Below, piece after piece: positions 1 through 11,939 of a stretch of 64,000 bases of DNA. The position numbers and the translations under genes are program-made. The stretch lies in contig JAACJO010000006.1 of the NCBI GenBank assembly GCA_013368445.1, forward strand, positions 372,001 to 436,000. Direction: 5' to 3'. The notes beneath the pieces were generated by a model, which worked only from the letters and a program-made list of their open reading frames with translations, searched no databases and was not told where the DNA came from. Origin of the DNA: Leucocoprinus leucothites. Lineage: Eukaryota > Basidiomycota > Agaricomycetes > Agaricales > Agaricaceae. The stretch's first letter is position 1; every line of letters begins with the position of its first letter.

Positions 1-765
1 TACCCCTCACCGCAAGCCTCAATCTCAATCGTGTAGGAACTGCCAGTGGGAGAAGACTTCCAGCAACGTTTCTACAGGTGGCTATAGGGGACAGGGCTTT
101 GAGATATGAGCAGTACGAAGTGAAAGCACCGAGACACGTCTTCTTCCACTGTAAGAGAGCTCATTTTGCAGAACGAGTATCTCAGAGTCCGACCCTGCCA
201 TCTGCTCCTCAGCCTCTGATATATTACCTCAGCCATGTCGCTCGAACCTGGATCAACGTCGTCTCTGTTGGAGCTCGCTGTGGGGATCACGATAATCTGT
301 CCAGTCATCTGCTTGTATCAACTCATGTCACTGTATCATTAGGTGCGCTCGTGATGTCGGGAACATAGACTCGGAGGAAAGAGCAACAACTTCTACATGA
401 ACCAATCAAGAAGCTGGAATGGGATGGAGGTGACTCTAATTAGATGACATAATAGGCTAGAATTAGACCGATATGGACGCTGCTTGTAGTAGAAAATGGC
501 ACAAGCGTAGATATTGCAATATTTCTGGCCTTACGGCGCCTCGCTTTGTCCAAGAATATCCACATCCATTATAGTGCAGTGGATTCATAAATCTATCCAG
601 GACAGTTTTGGACAGCTGTGTATGCAGTGGAGCTCCTGTGAGATTTCCAAGGCTGGAGCGAGGCGGTCTGTCACACACTGCCCGTATTATTCAACAATCC
701 CCCATGCAGGGAATTCCGGTGTGCTCTGAGATTTCCCACAACAAATTCTTCACTGGGAATCAAAC
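1..765. other. No gene recognised (left edge)
   Basis: I see only short open frames without family resemblance or plausible splice structure. A 35-codon frame with one hydrophobic stretch (235-342, plus strand) is too short to call. This may be the 3' flank of a gene outside the window. Confidence 0.4.
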
Positions 766-960
766 GTCTGATCAAATCGAGGACAGTGCTAAGTATCGAT
801 CCAGTGGCTTTGGAGGTGCATTTCCCCCTACATTTGAAAAAAAGCTTGTATTCTGGGATCGTGTTTCCACCACAGGGCGTGTTCGAGACGGAAGATATGG
901 TCCGAACAGCAAATTCAACCCCGCATGCATGACGCTGATCGTCGATAAATTAAACAGGGC
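766..960. repeat. Left copy of a direct repeat flanking NACHT gene 1
   Basis: This stretch recurs in the same orientation at 4477-4643. Shared blocks include GGACAGTGCTAAGTATCGAT, a CCCCGCATGCATG block, and GCTGATCGTCGATAAATTAA near the right end. The middle differs by substitutions and about 28 nt of indel. The two copies bracket NACHT gene 1 and an eIF2-alpha fragment. It could be a diverged solo LTR, a short interspersed element or the footprint of a segmental duplication; I see no clear TG..CA ends or target-site duplication. Confidence 0.8.
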
Positions 961-1306
961 GCAACGGTTTCAAGCACAAAAAGGCGTATACATTGATCTA
1001 CAGCGGAATTGGAAACCACTTAGCGACCCAAGACAGACAGAATGTTATGAAGAACATACCCCGCCTCTTTTTCGCCTTCAAGATAATACTCCTATCTGAG
1101 GTAAACTCTCATTATAATTATTCACGTCCACACGCGAAGACTCGGGGCGTTGATCGTACCACTCGCCGAGGACTTGATCTGACGACCAATGTAATCTGAC
1201 GAGGGCAAGAGCTAGAACGGGTGTGTGCATCAAATCGCAATGCAGCTCAACTCTGCATACTAACGTCTATTGAATAGTGTACATGTAATAACTAGATCTC
1301 TAGAAC
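961..1306. other. 3' flank of NACHT gene 1, nothing else seen
   Basis: AT-rich spacer between the left repeat copy and the stop codon of the minus-strand NACHT gene. It presumably holds that gene's 3' untranslated region. No conserved reading frame is visible. Confidence 0.4.
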
Positions 1307-3557
1307 CTAAGAGGGCGGGACCCATGACTCATCCCACATCTTGAACTTCTCTGTCTTGTAGATCTGCATCGCCCTCTTATAATCCACTGTGATGAGGTGA
1401 TGGAAATATCGCTTCTTTGTATCATACTCCCAGTACCAGATCACCGACTTCTCGCCACGGCCAAGCTTGTAGAGCCCATGGCATTTTTCCGGGTTATGTC
1501 GAGAGTACAGGTTGATCACTGACGCAAGTGCTGAGGGTGCGCGAGGATGGAATGCTTTGATGATTCCAGCTTTTTCACTCTTCTTAACGTTCTAGTGCCG
1601 AAAGGGGTGAGAAATTGTCGTTCCTATAGGGAACGGACTCACCGCCTGGAACTCTGCCAGGTGAAAGTCGTCATACATTTCTGGCGAAATGCACTTATAG
1701 ACGGTGCCTTCCATTACCTGATTATGTTCCAGGGAATTGACATATGAGCCAAGTCCATGAGTCATCCGTTCAGCAATCAATGACTTGCGGCGGTCAAGCT
1801 CCCTTGCTCGGATGGAGAGGTCTGAGAAAAGAGCAAAGTACCAGCGAAAATTAGAGTTGACTGAGAAATGATACATGGCATCTAGGGTGAGAAATGAATC
1901 TACAAATTCACTCCCTTGAGGCCAAGATAGCAAGGTAGAAGAACTAGCTATCCCGGGTGCCAGCTCAAGCCCTGAAGTATATAAGCATGTTGAGGCAGTG
2001 CCGAGCAGGAGGACGCACTAGAACCCTTGATGACATAGCCTGATGTATAATGGATTTTTCGTTGAAGTTGGCAGCTCCACAATTTCTTGTATACATCCAG
2101 GGATTCAACACAAAAGGCAGATGAGCGATTAGAATCTCTTAGGAATTCGAAGAATGATTTGTGGAGGAATGCAATGGTACCGTGGACCTCGAGGAGTTGA
2201 CTTCTGAGTGTAACGCTGAGCTCAAATGGCGAGTCCTGACAATAGAACGACCGTGCTAGATCAACTGCCGGACCGAGCTCTCGCATAGATTGTGAAGGCT
2301 CCTGATAGACAACAACCGCCTGAAGATAATGCCATAAGCTTTTGAAAGTAGCCTCCGAGATGCCAAGAACATTGCATAAAAACGCAACCTCGAGGTATCG
2401 ATCACTCCAGTCACGGAGAGCCATCCAGCGTAATAGCATTTTCATAGGGTGGAGGATGTCGTCGGGAACACGCTCTAGGATGAGAGTATAAAGAGCGTCG
2501 AGGTTGGAAAAGACAGGGAGTGAACGGGAACCAGGCTTTGCTATGATATCAAGGACAGCCTGCAATGTCTCCCTGAAGCCGGCATACGAATGCTTGTCAA
2601 TGAAGCGCAGAACAGTGGCAGCGTAAGCAAACAGCCCCGCAGCAGCATCAACGAGCTTCCTGATATCCTCTCTTGTGGGCCAGGGTGATGCCAACACCAG
2701 ATTTCGCCGTTGAAGGATGTTCTTGAAGCCATTATGGAGATAGACTTCAATATCCTTGTCGGTGTCACGGGAAATGGGGAGGTATACAGCTTGACAGAGA
2801 GGGGATACGTGAGTAAGTGCAAAAGTGGAAGCAATTTGTGGTTCGGCACGGCTAAATATGGCCCAACAGAAGGGTGTCGATTTGGCCTGGGCCGAGGCAG
2901 CGATGAGCTTGATGATCTCTGCCTGAGCATCCTGGCTTTCGCATTCGTCTAGACCATCGATGAAAATTGGCATTCTTTGCATTTCCATTCCCTGCTCCTT
3001 CAATTTCCGCAGTGGCCCGACAATCAGGGACTCAAACTGGGACGACAGCGTTTTCGTAACGAGGGTTTTATCATTTAAGACCCGGCGACTGATAAACTCG
3101 CGATAGTCCGGGAGGGTCGTCGCGAGCTGGTATGCAAGAGTAGGGAAAAGGCGAGTGTGATCCTTTCGGCGCCCGTTGATGGAGAAGAAGAAAGCCGCGC
3201 CAAGGTGGCCAGAGTCTTTCAGAGCTTTGGCACAACTTTGGGCTATTGCAGATTTCCCGACTCCAGCAGGCCCCTTCATCCAATAGACTGGCAACTGATC
3301 ACTATTGCTGGTAGTGGCCCAGTCGGTCATGTCTTTGATGTATTGCTCGCGTGTGCCAGGGCAGCAGGTTGGGTCGTAATGCCGCTCTCCAGCATCGACA
3401 GCTGCTTCTGGCGTAGAAGCTGTGAGGATAATGTCTATACCTGAGGACAGGAGTCTGTATCATAGAACAGCTTAAACCGTGGCTACCCACCACTTTGACC
3501 ACTGGAATTGATCGTTTGGTGGCCAATAAGTACAAAGTCGTGGGCCTCGCGGAGCAT
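1307..3557 (-). CDS. NACHT-domain NTPase, NLR-like, paralog 1
   Basis: Likely STAND-type signalling NTPase related to fungal NOD-like receptors, thought to act in non-self recognition or programmed cell death. Joining 3557-3491, 3440-2019, 1971-1643 and 1591-1307 gives 700 codons in frame. Exon 1 encodes only about 22 residues (MLREAHDFVLIGHQTI...). Exon 2 holds the NACHT core: Walker A GPAGVGKSAIAQ, an AAFFFSINGRRKD stretch, Walker B IFIDGLDECES, and an FSRAEPQIAS sensor-like segment. A helical region follows, and the last two exons encode a conserved C-terminal region with LSWPQGSEFVDSF and VIWYWEYDTKKRYFH. No WD40, ankyrin or TPR repeats are present. All introns match those of the paralogs at 16739-19014 and 58636-60914. 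The gene lies between direct repeats. The family call is firm; the ligand and function are unknown. Confidence 0.88.
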
Positions 3558-4116
3558 TACGGTCACAATGTTCAGTTCACTAGCAAGAAGTGAAGAGTCG
3601 AAGGGCCCGAAGAAGACGAAACGAGAAGGCTGGAGTTTGGGAAACACAGCTTTTGGGCAGCTTGCGGCGTCACATGATATTCACCGAATAGCAGCTCCGA
3701 TAGCAGCTGCACTAGGTTGCTTGTGACGGTATATAAACATAGAATCCTTTCCCCCTCTCTCTCTGCGCAGCATTACATGCGAAGAAGTTCGAGGGCACAC
3801 CCAGGCGCTCAATACTGTGACCCTGAATAAAAATATAATAATGCTTCGAGATGTCAGGGTGATATATGCCTGCGCCAGCAATTTTTCCCGTTGATGCGTA
3901 ACCCATAGTTATATCTGCAAAGAATCATTATCAAGCAGAGGAGGGTTTTGGATCTGGAAACTCGGCTAACCTGCTGGAGTACCCTTATGCACCTGGGGTT
4001 AGAGTCACCGAGTAAGTATAATACCGAAGAGTTATCACCCGCGCTGATCAAATCACACTTTTAACCTTCCTCCTCCCCTCCATCCTCATCACATCCACCC
4101 ACCACACTAACAAAAA
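3558..4116. other. 5' flank of NACHT gene 1; possible exon remnant
   Basis: The upstream region of the minus-strand NACHT gene carries a TATATAAA-like string near 3729-3736 that could serve as its TATA element. A minus-strand frame at about 3900-3770 after a plausible acceptor encodes MGYASTGKIAGAGIYHPD..., which looks exon-like but which I do not recognise. It may be another captured gene fragment. Confidence 0.3.
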
Positions 4117-4296
4117 ATGCGATACTACGAACAGAAATACCCCGAAGTAGACGAACACGTCATGGGACAAGTCCGCCAGATCGCGGAAATGGGTGCCTAC
4201 ACCAAACTCCGACTTCTTGCCAAGTCGCACTTCTCTATTTCTAGGCTCCTCATTTACCGGATTTTCGGGCCCGTTACTGAGCTAAGCCTTTGGTAG
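4117..4296 (+). pseudogene. Truncated 5' end of a translation initiation factor eIF2-alpha gene
   Basis: The ATG at 4117 follows a pyrimidine-rich leader typical of a highly expressed fungal gene. It opens a 59-codon frame starting MRYYEQKYPEVDEHVM and continuing QVRQIAEMGAYTKL. This matches the N-terminus of eukaryotic eIF2-alpha, the start of its S1 domain, where the family reads KYPE(I/V)...VRQIAEMGAYVKL. Similarity stops there: the expected LEYDNIEGMILLSELSRRR block, which includes the regulatory serine, is absent, and the frame ends in unrelated sequence at 4294-4296. No splice donor or downstream exon is seen. This is a promoter plus first-codons fragment, probably a captured duplicate, and cannot encode a working factor. 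Confidence 0.85.
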
Positions 4297-4476
4297 GAAC
4301 GAATTATCGAGGAGAAGCATTGAGTCAGCCTAGAAGTCAGCTGGTAGCTTGGTTCCTGGTAAAGAGGGCACGCGCACGGGAACCAGGCCGCCCGTTAAGA
4401 AACGTAATTCTATTTATGATGAGTAATAGGGATTAATCGGCCAACCAAACCTTTAACAGAGTCTGATGCATAATGA

Positions 4477-4643
4477 GTCTGATTAAATCAAGGACAGTGC
4501 TAAGTATCGATCCGGCGGCTTTAGAGGTGCATTTTTTCTAGAGTTTTGTATCTTGTTTAAGTCCTTCGAGTCGGAAGGTATGGTCCGGACGGCGAATTCA
4601 ACCCCGCATGCATGGCGCTGATCGTCGATAAATTAAATAGGGC
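4477..4643. repeat. Right copy of the direct repeat flanking NACHT gene 1
   Basis: Same orientation as the copy at 766-960 and clearly homologous at both ends, with a shortened middle. It lies just past the eIF2-alpha fragment, so the pair encloses about 3.9 kb containing NACHT gene 1 and the fragment. Confidence 0.8.
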
Positions 4644-4993
4644 CAAATAAATAGTCAAGTGCATGCGTGACCTTTGTTTTTCTCTCGTATACCACCACCA
4701 CCACCACCATGCCGATAATAATTGCATCTCGTGGTGCTTCTTACTCTCCAATTGGTGTCAACTTCAGTAAAACAACTCAATGTGTCTTATCAAACACGGA
4801 ACTTAAGGAACTCCAGAAAAAGGGGGGGAACGTGTATGGAACGGCTCTTTGTCAACCCGAATTCGCTCTCGGCAAATTCTCGGAAAAACTCTTTTAATCG
4901 AGTTATAAAGCAGTACTCATTGGAAATATTCTCACTACCATTGGGGCTTGGTGTTCATTTCGTCTCTTGGTTCTCTAAAAAAGCCTCCTCGCT
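4644..4993. promoter_or_regulatory. Upstream region of the MFS gene, with a CAC tandem repeat
   Basis: It contains a short ACC/CAC triplet repeat (about 4691-4709) and CT-rich tracts ahead of the ATG at 4994. No other gene is visible. The promoter role is inferred from position. Confidence 0.4.
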
Positions 4994-7053
4994 ATGGAAC
5001 AAGACGCCTTTGTAACTCACAGAAAAAACGGTGTAGAAGACTCTGTTGAACTAGCTCCTGTATCTCGCCAACCCAGCATTACGAGCTCCAAAGCTCCGTC
5101 TGCAAGTCACTATTCCATCCCTGTTGACCTAGGGACTAGTCCGATTGAGCATGTCGAGTCTATTGGCTATTCTACGAACGCTGCGGTATCCTCGAATCAA
5201 CAAACCAGAAAACAGGTGGTAGCAGAGAGATTCCAGCTTTGTGCTTGCTTTGGTTGGGCGTTCGTCATTGGGTGGAACGATGGATCTACTGGACCACTTT
5301 TACCGCGAATCCAGGAAGTGTATGGTGTACGTATTTAGTCACCTTTTTTTGTTTGGCCGAACTAAATTTTTCTCTCCTTGTCTACAGGTCGGATTCACAG
5401 TCGTCTCAATGATTTTCGTTTGCACCACCCTCGTAAGCAACCCCAGTCGAGGCTCTGCCCATTGATTGTGTTGTATTTACACACGGAAAGGGCTTTATTG
5501 TGGGTGCACTGATGAACTTTTGGTTCACTGAGCGTTTTCGCTTTGGCAAGGTGCGTCTCCCGAATTTTAATCTGAGGCGAGGTTTAGTATACTCAACATT
5601 TCGCAGACGATTATCATAGGTGATCGATTTTAAGCCACTCCTCGAAGGATGTTCTCTCACCTCAGCGGCTAGGCTCCTTGTGCCAAGTCGTAGCCTATGC
5701 CCTCCAAGTAGCCGCCCTCCCATTTCCCGCTTTTGCAATATCTTTCGCCATCAATGGTTTTGGTTGTGCCCTTGAGGTATTTGATATCCCGTCTATAAGC
5801 CACCCACTTGTTGATGGCTGTCCAATAGCTCTCGCAAACCATCGGACTCGTGGCAAGCCTTAAGCGTCACGGTGATATCAAAATGGGTTTCTTCCATGCA
5901 TTTTATGGTGCGCATACACGCCTCTTTGGAGTCGGGCTCATGTAGCTAAACTTGGGGCAGGTTTGGGTGCACTCTCTGCACCATTCGTGGCAACTCAGTT
6001 CGCGCAGACGCGCCACTGGTCTTTTCACTACCTGATTTCCCTCTGCTTGGCTATCTTGAATACTATTTCCTTCTCTACGGTTTTCGGATTTAAGACACAG
6101 GACGGTACGTAATATACCTTTCTTCTCTCCCCTTGACTAAAGTTCTCACTCACCTCATCAGAGTGTCTTAAACTCATCGGCCAAGACGTCGGCGAAAAGA
6201 GTACAAGTCAGGATAGCTCTTTTAATCAAGTGCTTCGTATCAAGGCCGTCCATTTCTTGGCGTTCTTCATTTTGTTTTACGTTGGTGTGGAAGTTACCAT
6301 CGGAGGTTAGCCCCGCAGCTCAAGGGCAGCGTATTCACCCAGCTCACCTCTCGCCCCCCAGGATGGGTGGTCACCTTTATGCTTGACGTTCGTGGGGGTG
6401 GACCTTCGAGTGGTTACATCTCGTCAGGTTTCTTCGGAGGTGTGTCTCTTATTCATTATTGCTGGAACAGCCCCTAATCATTTATAATTTCTTGCTCAAG
6501 GTTTGATGCTGGGTCGTGTCCTGCTGCTCTGGGTAAATAAAAAGGTGTGTTCGACCCCGATCTTAATATGCTGAGCTCACCGGCAACATAGCTGGGAGAG
6601 AGGCTAGCACTCTTCCTCTATGCGGTACTCGCGATTGGGTGAGTCTACTTAAAATAATCAGAGGTCACGTTCTGAGATTCAAGCAGGTTGCAGCTGATCG
6701 TTTGGCTCGTACCATCTTTAATTGGAGGGGCTGTCGCTGTCTCCTTTGTCGGTTTACTTCTGGGTCCTATGTACCCCATTGCGATGGTTCAAGCAGGGCG
6801 TATACTTCCTGCTTGGCTACTTACAAGCGCCGTTGGCTGGATCTCTGGGTTCGGTCAGGCTGGAAGTGCAGCGCTCCCTTTCATGACCGGTGCAATCTCT
6901 CAAAAGCATGGGATCAAAAGCCTACAACCCCTGTGAGCGAAACAACTACTACATCCTGATTGTTTGGCTGACATTCTCGCAAGGGTTATTGCCATGATGG
7001 GTTTTATGATATTCCTATGGTACCTCGTTCCCGCGCGCAAGCGGGACTCTTGA
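4994..7053 (+). CDS. Major facilitator superfamily transporter, Bsc6/fucose-permease-like
   Basis: Predicted 12-helix plasma-membrane carrier; substrate unknown. Exons 4994-5326, 5388-5432, 5491-5550, 5607-5619, 5673-5776, 5829-5907, 5961-6104, 6162-6305, 6362-6439, 6501-6544, 6592-6638, 6687-6932 and 6984-7053 join to 468 codons. After a hydrophilic N-terminus of about 75 residues comes the first helix, GWAFVIGWNDGSTGPLLP. Further helices include LCQVVAYALQVAALPFP, AFYGLGALSAPFVATQF and SGFGQAGSAALPFMTG, the last being the QAGSAxxPF signature common in this fungal subfamily. The fourth exon is only 13 nt (TIIIG junction). The stop follows a short basic tail. Family assignment is confident; Bsc6-like is from remembered resemblance. 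Confidence 0.88.
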
Positions 7054-8144
7054 ATGTACTCTACCTATGCTATCACGATGCTTAGTAGTTGACTCTCCTC
7101 ACCGTTTCTTTCTGCTTGGCCTCTCTTCGGGTTTTATGCGTCGATTTATTCATCCGATACATTTTCTCATTGTATGATAGAGATGTTCCTTTGGTCTAAT
7201 AAATATGCTTTCCGCCTTTTCCTTTGCACATATACCGTGAGGCACCCGCCGAATAGGCCAGGCCGATCAGCTTTAACGAATGTGTGAATATCGGAATGAG
7301 ATTCAAAACCCCTGCGATATGAGCATTTGCTTTGCTAAAATTTAGGTTTCTTGACTCGATTTTTCAGGACGAAGGTCAAACTAGACTTTAGCGCCAGTGG
7401 TTGATGATTCTGGAGTGATACAAGGCAAGCAAACTTTTGATATAAGAGAAATTCGACTCGGAGCAATGATGAAGACTCGATGAGGAGAGACGACAGCGGC
7501 AATGACAACGACTGTCTTTACAATCAGTGTCCTCCGATGTGTTGTATTAGGGCCTGTACAACTCAGTACCACCTTGGCAGGATGCACCGGTGCCGAATGC
7601 CTGGTGCTGTCAAATCCCAATGACACCATCAGCCTCGATAAGGCCCGTATGGGAATTAACCTTGTGACTTCTGATGGAGGTTGCGCGATATACCTCAGCA
7701 TATCAAGGTGCACATCTCTTCATAACCTCACAATAATACTACCTGTAGAGAGTACAGGGGAGACCACATTTTTCCTGAGACAATCGAAATGCAGCCTAGT
7801 CGTATGAAAACCATAGTCCTCCGAGCTCGCTCACAAAGCCGGCACCGCTTAAAAATAGACCTGTATCAGCAAAGTCATCAGCGACATTAGGAAACACGGG
7901 GAAAGTGCTACATTCGTATGTTGGTTCGTGCACTGAGATCACACAAAAAGAGGCGACACTTTCCCGAGTATGATGGTCAACACCGTCAGTTTCAGTCACC
8001 ACCAGTTTCAGAGTCCTTCCCATCACTCTCTCCTTGGCTCACGCCTCCGATTCCCCCTTAACTCCTGTTCTGAAGAAAGCGAAACAAAGGCGAAACAGAG
8101 GTTTTGAACTCGGACCAAGACCCTAGGTCAAGAAATCTGTCGAT
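7054..8144. other. Intergenic, no gene recognised
   Basis: 3' flank of the MFS gene and 5' flank of the P450. Frames at 7381-7713 (minus) and 7502-7807 (plus) overlap each other and resemble nothing I know. Confidence 0.35.
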
Positions 8145-10599
8145 ATGACTTCTCCGGTGGAAGGATGGCTCGAGAAGCTCCCTGATTTAAGCCGCATATT
8201 AGGCCGTCTGCAGAGTGGAGAGTCGAAGGAACTACTAGGAAAATTGACGGGTTCTGGAGTGTTGATGGCCCTTTTCGCAGTTTATGCGACTTCTCGAGTT
8301 TTGGCATTCCCTCGCAATATGAAGGTGAGCTTATTAAGACACACATAACATCAGGAATTATCATTGGGTCCACAATCTCGAACCAGACTGTCAGTCAACT
8401 ACCAGGCCCTAAACCCCTCTTTCATCCCTTATGGGTGCCGGGTGCCTTATTTCCGTCTACATGGTGGAATTTAGGGATCAGATTTTGTTGGAACCAGAGA
8501 GCAAACCGTGCGTGACCTCCCATTGTCCACCACCGAAACATCGAAGCTTAATATTAGCACCGAAGTTTATCGACAATACCAGAGCGAAGTTATCTCTATT
8601 GTACCTCTTCTCTCCGGCGGTCCGTCCATTTATACCAACAACCTCGATGTGGCTAGGCAAGTCATCAGTGGCGCTCATAAGACGAGCTTCACCAAACCAG
8701 AGTATGCGAGTGAGGCGCTTTTGTACGTTGTTCCATCGCTAGTTCTGAACTAGGATAGAGAACTAATGATTTTTTAGGTTATGGGGAATGAACCTCATCG
8801 CGGCTGACGGAGATATCTGGCGAAAGCATAGACGGGTCATGGGTCCTGCATTCAGTAACAGACTGTGAGTCAATTCTAGCGATTGTCGAGAATTGCGAAG
8901 CTTATCAAGGGCTTTAACCTACGCAGATATGAATATGTATGGAACGAAAGTATCCGGACCTTCAATGAAATGCTAGCCAGCGACGGGTGGTTGGATAAAA
9001 AGTCTATCGATGTTCCGATCGTTCAACGAATTACGTTCAAAGTGAGTAAATCACTTTCCTCCAGGGCGTTTCCTGACCATGGGTCCAGTTTGCGCTCTTT
9101 ATCATCGGTAAATGCGCTTTTGGACTATCATTCAAATGGTCCGAGCCGCCCACTGGACCTGATGGTACATTGTCTCTTCAAGAAGCGCTACGTCTCACAA
9201 CAGATACCTTCCTCACAATGATATTGACTCCTAAATGGGCGTTTAAATTACCAATTGAACGGTGTGTGATCCCCCTGATTGCCAAGCTCAAGCCCCAAGA
9301 ACTAACGCCCATTTACTTCTGAGGTCAGACTGAGGAAAGCAAAACAGGCACATGACCAGCTGTTAGGCTTTATGCAAGAGCAAGTCGATGAAAGAAAGAA
9401 GGAAATAAGAAATGGGACGAGTCAGAGGGATGATGTGTTCACGAGGTTGGTTCAAGCAAATGAGGATGAGGAGAGTAAATTCAGGTTAGGTGACGATGAG
9501 CTTGTGAGTGATTTTCATTAATTTGTGGTTAACTCCGGAAGCGGGGGTATTAAGAAAGAGGCTAGATCGGAAACGTCTTTATTATGCTTTTCGCGGGGCA
9601 CGGTGAGCTGTTTTCCTTCGAGCCACGATCACTGTACTTGACTTCATGACGTACCGAAACTGAATTACTGTCCCCATCCAACTAGAAACGACGGCACATA
9701 CGCTAGCCGCAACACTTGGCTTCCTGGCGTACCACTCCGAAATACAAGAAGAGGTATATGAACACATCTTGTTCGTCATAGGGAAGACTCGTGACCCCGT
9801 AAGTGGTATTTTCGTCTGTCAGGTAGAGCCACGAACAGTCGTGCCGATCATATTAATAGGTATGGGATGACTTCAATAAGCTGGAAAAGGTTATAGCTGT
9901 CTTCTTTGAATCATTAAGGTTATTCCGTGAGTGGAAGAGTTAACGTTTTATGGCAGCCATGAGCTGAGTAGCTTGATTAGCATCTGGTCATGTTATGATC
10001 AGGGAAGCTCGTGAAGACACTGTTTTGACAGTACCCAACCTGGGTGGACTCGAAGGTACGAGAGGGATCCCAGTGTCCAAAGGAACGGAGGTGAGCAACC
10101 ATGGAATGTCGGTCCGATGGCAGCTAATTCTGGTGTTCTAAGGTTGTCGTGGACATGATTGGCGTTCGTAAGTGTAGTCCAGACCATAGAAGCATTGATG
10201 TTTCCCCACACTCATCAAAAATATTAATGGGCAGAATATAACTCGCGTTATTTCGATGAGCCCGAAAAGTTCAAGCCATCGAGATGGTATGGTGTCCCAG
10301 CCGAATCCGAGATGTTCACAGCTTTTAGCGTCGGTGAGAATGCATCATCAAGTCGTGTCTCCACCATATTCAAATTCATTTTGTCATGCTGTGCAGGTCC
10401 AAGAGCGTGCTTGGGAAGAAAATTCGGCATGACCGAATCCATTGCGTTTTTGACGTTATTGTTGAGGGGGTGGAGAGTTGAACCGTTGTTGTCGGGTGGA
10501 GAGACCAAAGAGCAGTGGAAGCAAAGAGTGTTGGATGCAGAGTTGGTTATAACCCTGGGTGTGGCGAATATGCCCATTCGGTTCACGAGGCGAAATTAA
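8145..10599 (+). CDS. Cytochrome P450 monooxygenase
   Basis: Haem-thiolate monooxygenase, membrane-anchored in the ER; substrate unknown. Fourteen exons (8145-8324, 8387-8511, 8558-8722, 8778-8864, 8927-9041, 9089-9261, 9329-9503, 9566-9602, 9686-9798, 9860-9926, 9981-10090, 10143-10167, 10235-10333, 10397-10599) join to 557 codons. A hydrophobic anchor (VLMALFAVYATSRVLAF) lies near residue 40, followed by the proline-rich hinge LPGPKPLFHP. The I-helix has AGHETTAHT, the K-helix FFESLRLFP gives ExxR, the PERF-like segment is FKPSRW, and the haem loop is FSVGPRACLGRKF with the cysteine ligand. All catalytic landmarks are intact. It resembles the expanded Agaricomycete P450 clans, but I cannot assign a CYP number. 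Confidence 0.92.
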
Positions 10600-11939
10600 G
10601 GATCGAAGTGGTCTTCCACACAACGGCATATTCTCTCAATAGCACATCAAGGGGATCTGCTGAGCTGTCAAGATTTAACATGTTATAATTGCTCTGCCAT
10701 TTCAGACATCCTTGTGTGGGTAAAGTGGCTTGCTCCTCATCACGCGGGACACCCTGTCAACACTCGAGCATCTGTAAATTTGGTGCTGACGCTAGTGGTC
10801 TACTGAGGCTGAAGGTTTGTGCCTCGGTTGAGAGCCTATAAAAATAATCAGTAGTTTTGATGATTGGCGATTTACCGATGTCATGGGTTTCATTTCCCTC
10901 GCATAGGTACTTTCCATCCATATACAGAAGCAGGTTTCTTGTGGTCGTCCAAGATCCGGTAACTTCCAAATTGACTGATGAAACAGATGGGGCCATCACA
11001 AGATTGGGAAGAGCTCGCCGACAAAAAATGACATATTTCCCCTGTGGATGCTGTTGATTTTACAGCCATGTATTCAAAGATCGTTGCCTTTCTGCCATAG
11101 CCGTGAGTATGGGCCCGCGAAACGGTGCTTTGGAAGGTCGAGTGATTGGGTACTTGAGAAGTGGAAAGGGGTTAATGACCATATGATCAGAGAACGTCCT
11201 CGGCCTCGTTTTTGCTAAGAACTGGCAACTTCCGGGTAGTACCCGACAAGGACGAAAGAAGGTCGCGTGCCAAAAACACCAGAATAGGTTTGCCAGATAT
11301 GGTTCGTTGGGGGTGGATAGGAGCACACGAGCCAAACAACAGCCAAACACGGGGGCGTGGGAAGGAGGTTGTCATGTTATATCCAGGTGGACAGCGTTCA
11401 GAATCTCTTTTCATTCTTGTTTCTTATTCTCTTCCACCGCTGTTCCATACGACGGCAACGTCGTCCTAGGTAGTCTCCTCGAAAACACCAATGCATGCAC
11501 ACTAATATTTTCTAGAAGACCGCCGTTCCAAGGGGGCTTCTCGCCTGGCTGCAACGTTGCGCCATAGAGCTGCTCTTGAGGCGACCCCACCAATACTCCG
11601 CCGCGGCATTTGAGGAGGATAGGTACCTTTTCTTTTATGTCCCTGTGAATCCTACTAATGTCCGAATTACCATCTTAGACAGCTAGCCTGCACTTGAACC
11701 ACTTATCAGTGCCAGGTTACCTGGCCATTTCCTGTTTCGGTCCCCCCCCCCCCAACCCCCGCAAACTACCTCCTTAAATGTCTTCTAATTAACCTACCCT
11801 GTGGCAAACACAGTAGAGTCGAACGCTGCCAGGTTGTCCTCTGACAAGTCTGGACTACTTGACCAGTCCGCCTGACCTACCTGCCATCCCCGTCTTATCC
11901 TTGACCATCTCAACACTCGCCTTTGTTTCAATCACCCTT
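10600..11939. other. Intergenic, no gene recognised; poly-C run
   Basis: No convincing exon is seen. A run of twelve C residues occurs at 11742-11753 and is followed by further C-rich sequence, about 190 bp upstream of the next gene. Such pyrimidine tracts are common in basidiomycete promoters. Confidence 0.4.

Noticed and set aside
235..342. 35-codon frame with one hydrophobic segment
   Set aside because: Too short, no conserved context, and a hydrophobic run of this size is expected by chance.
766..4643. LTR retrotransposon interpretation of the direct repeats
   Set aside because: No reverse transcriptase, integrase, primer-binding site or TG..CA ends are visible; the interior is a NACHT gene and an eIF2-alpha fragment.
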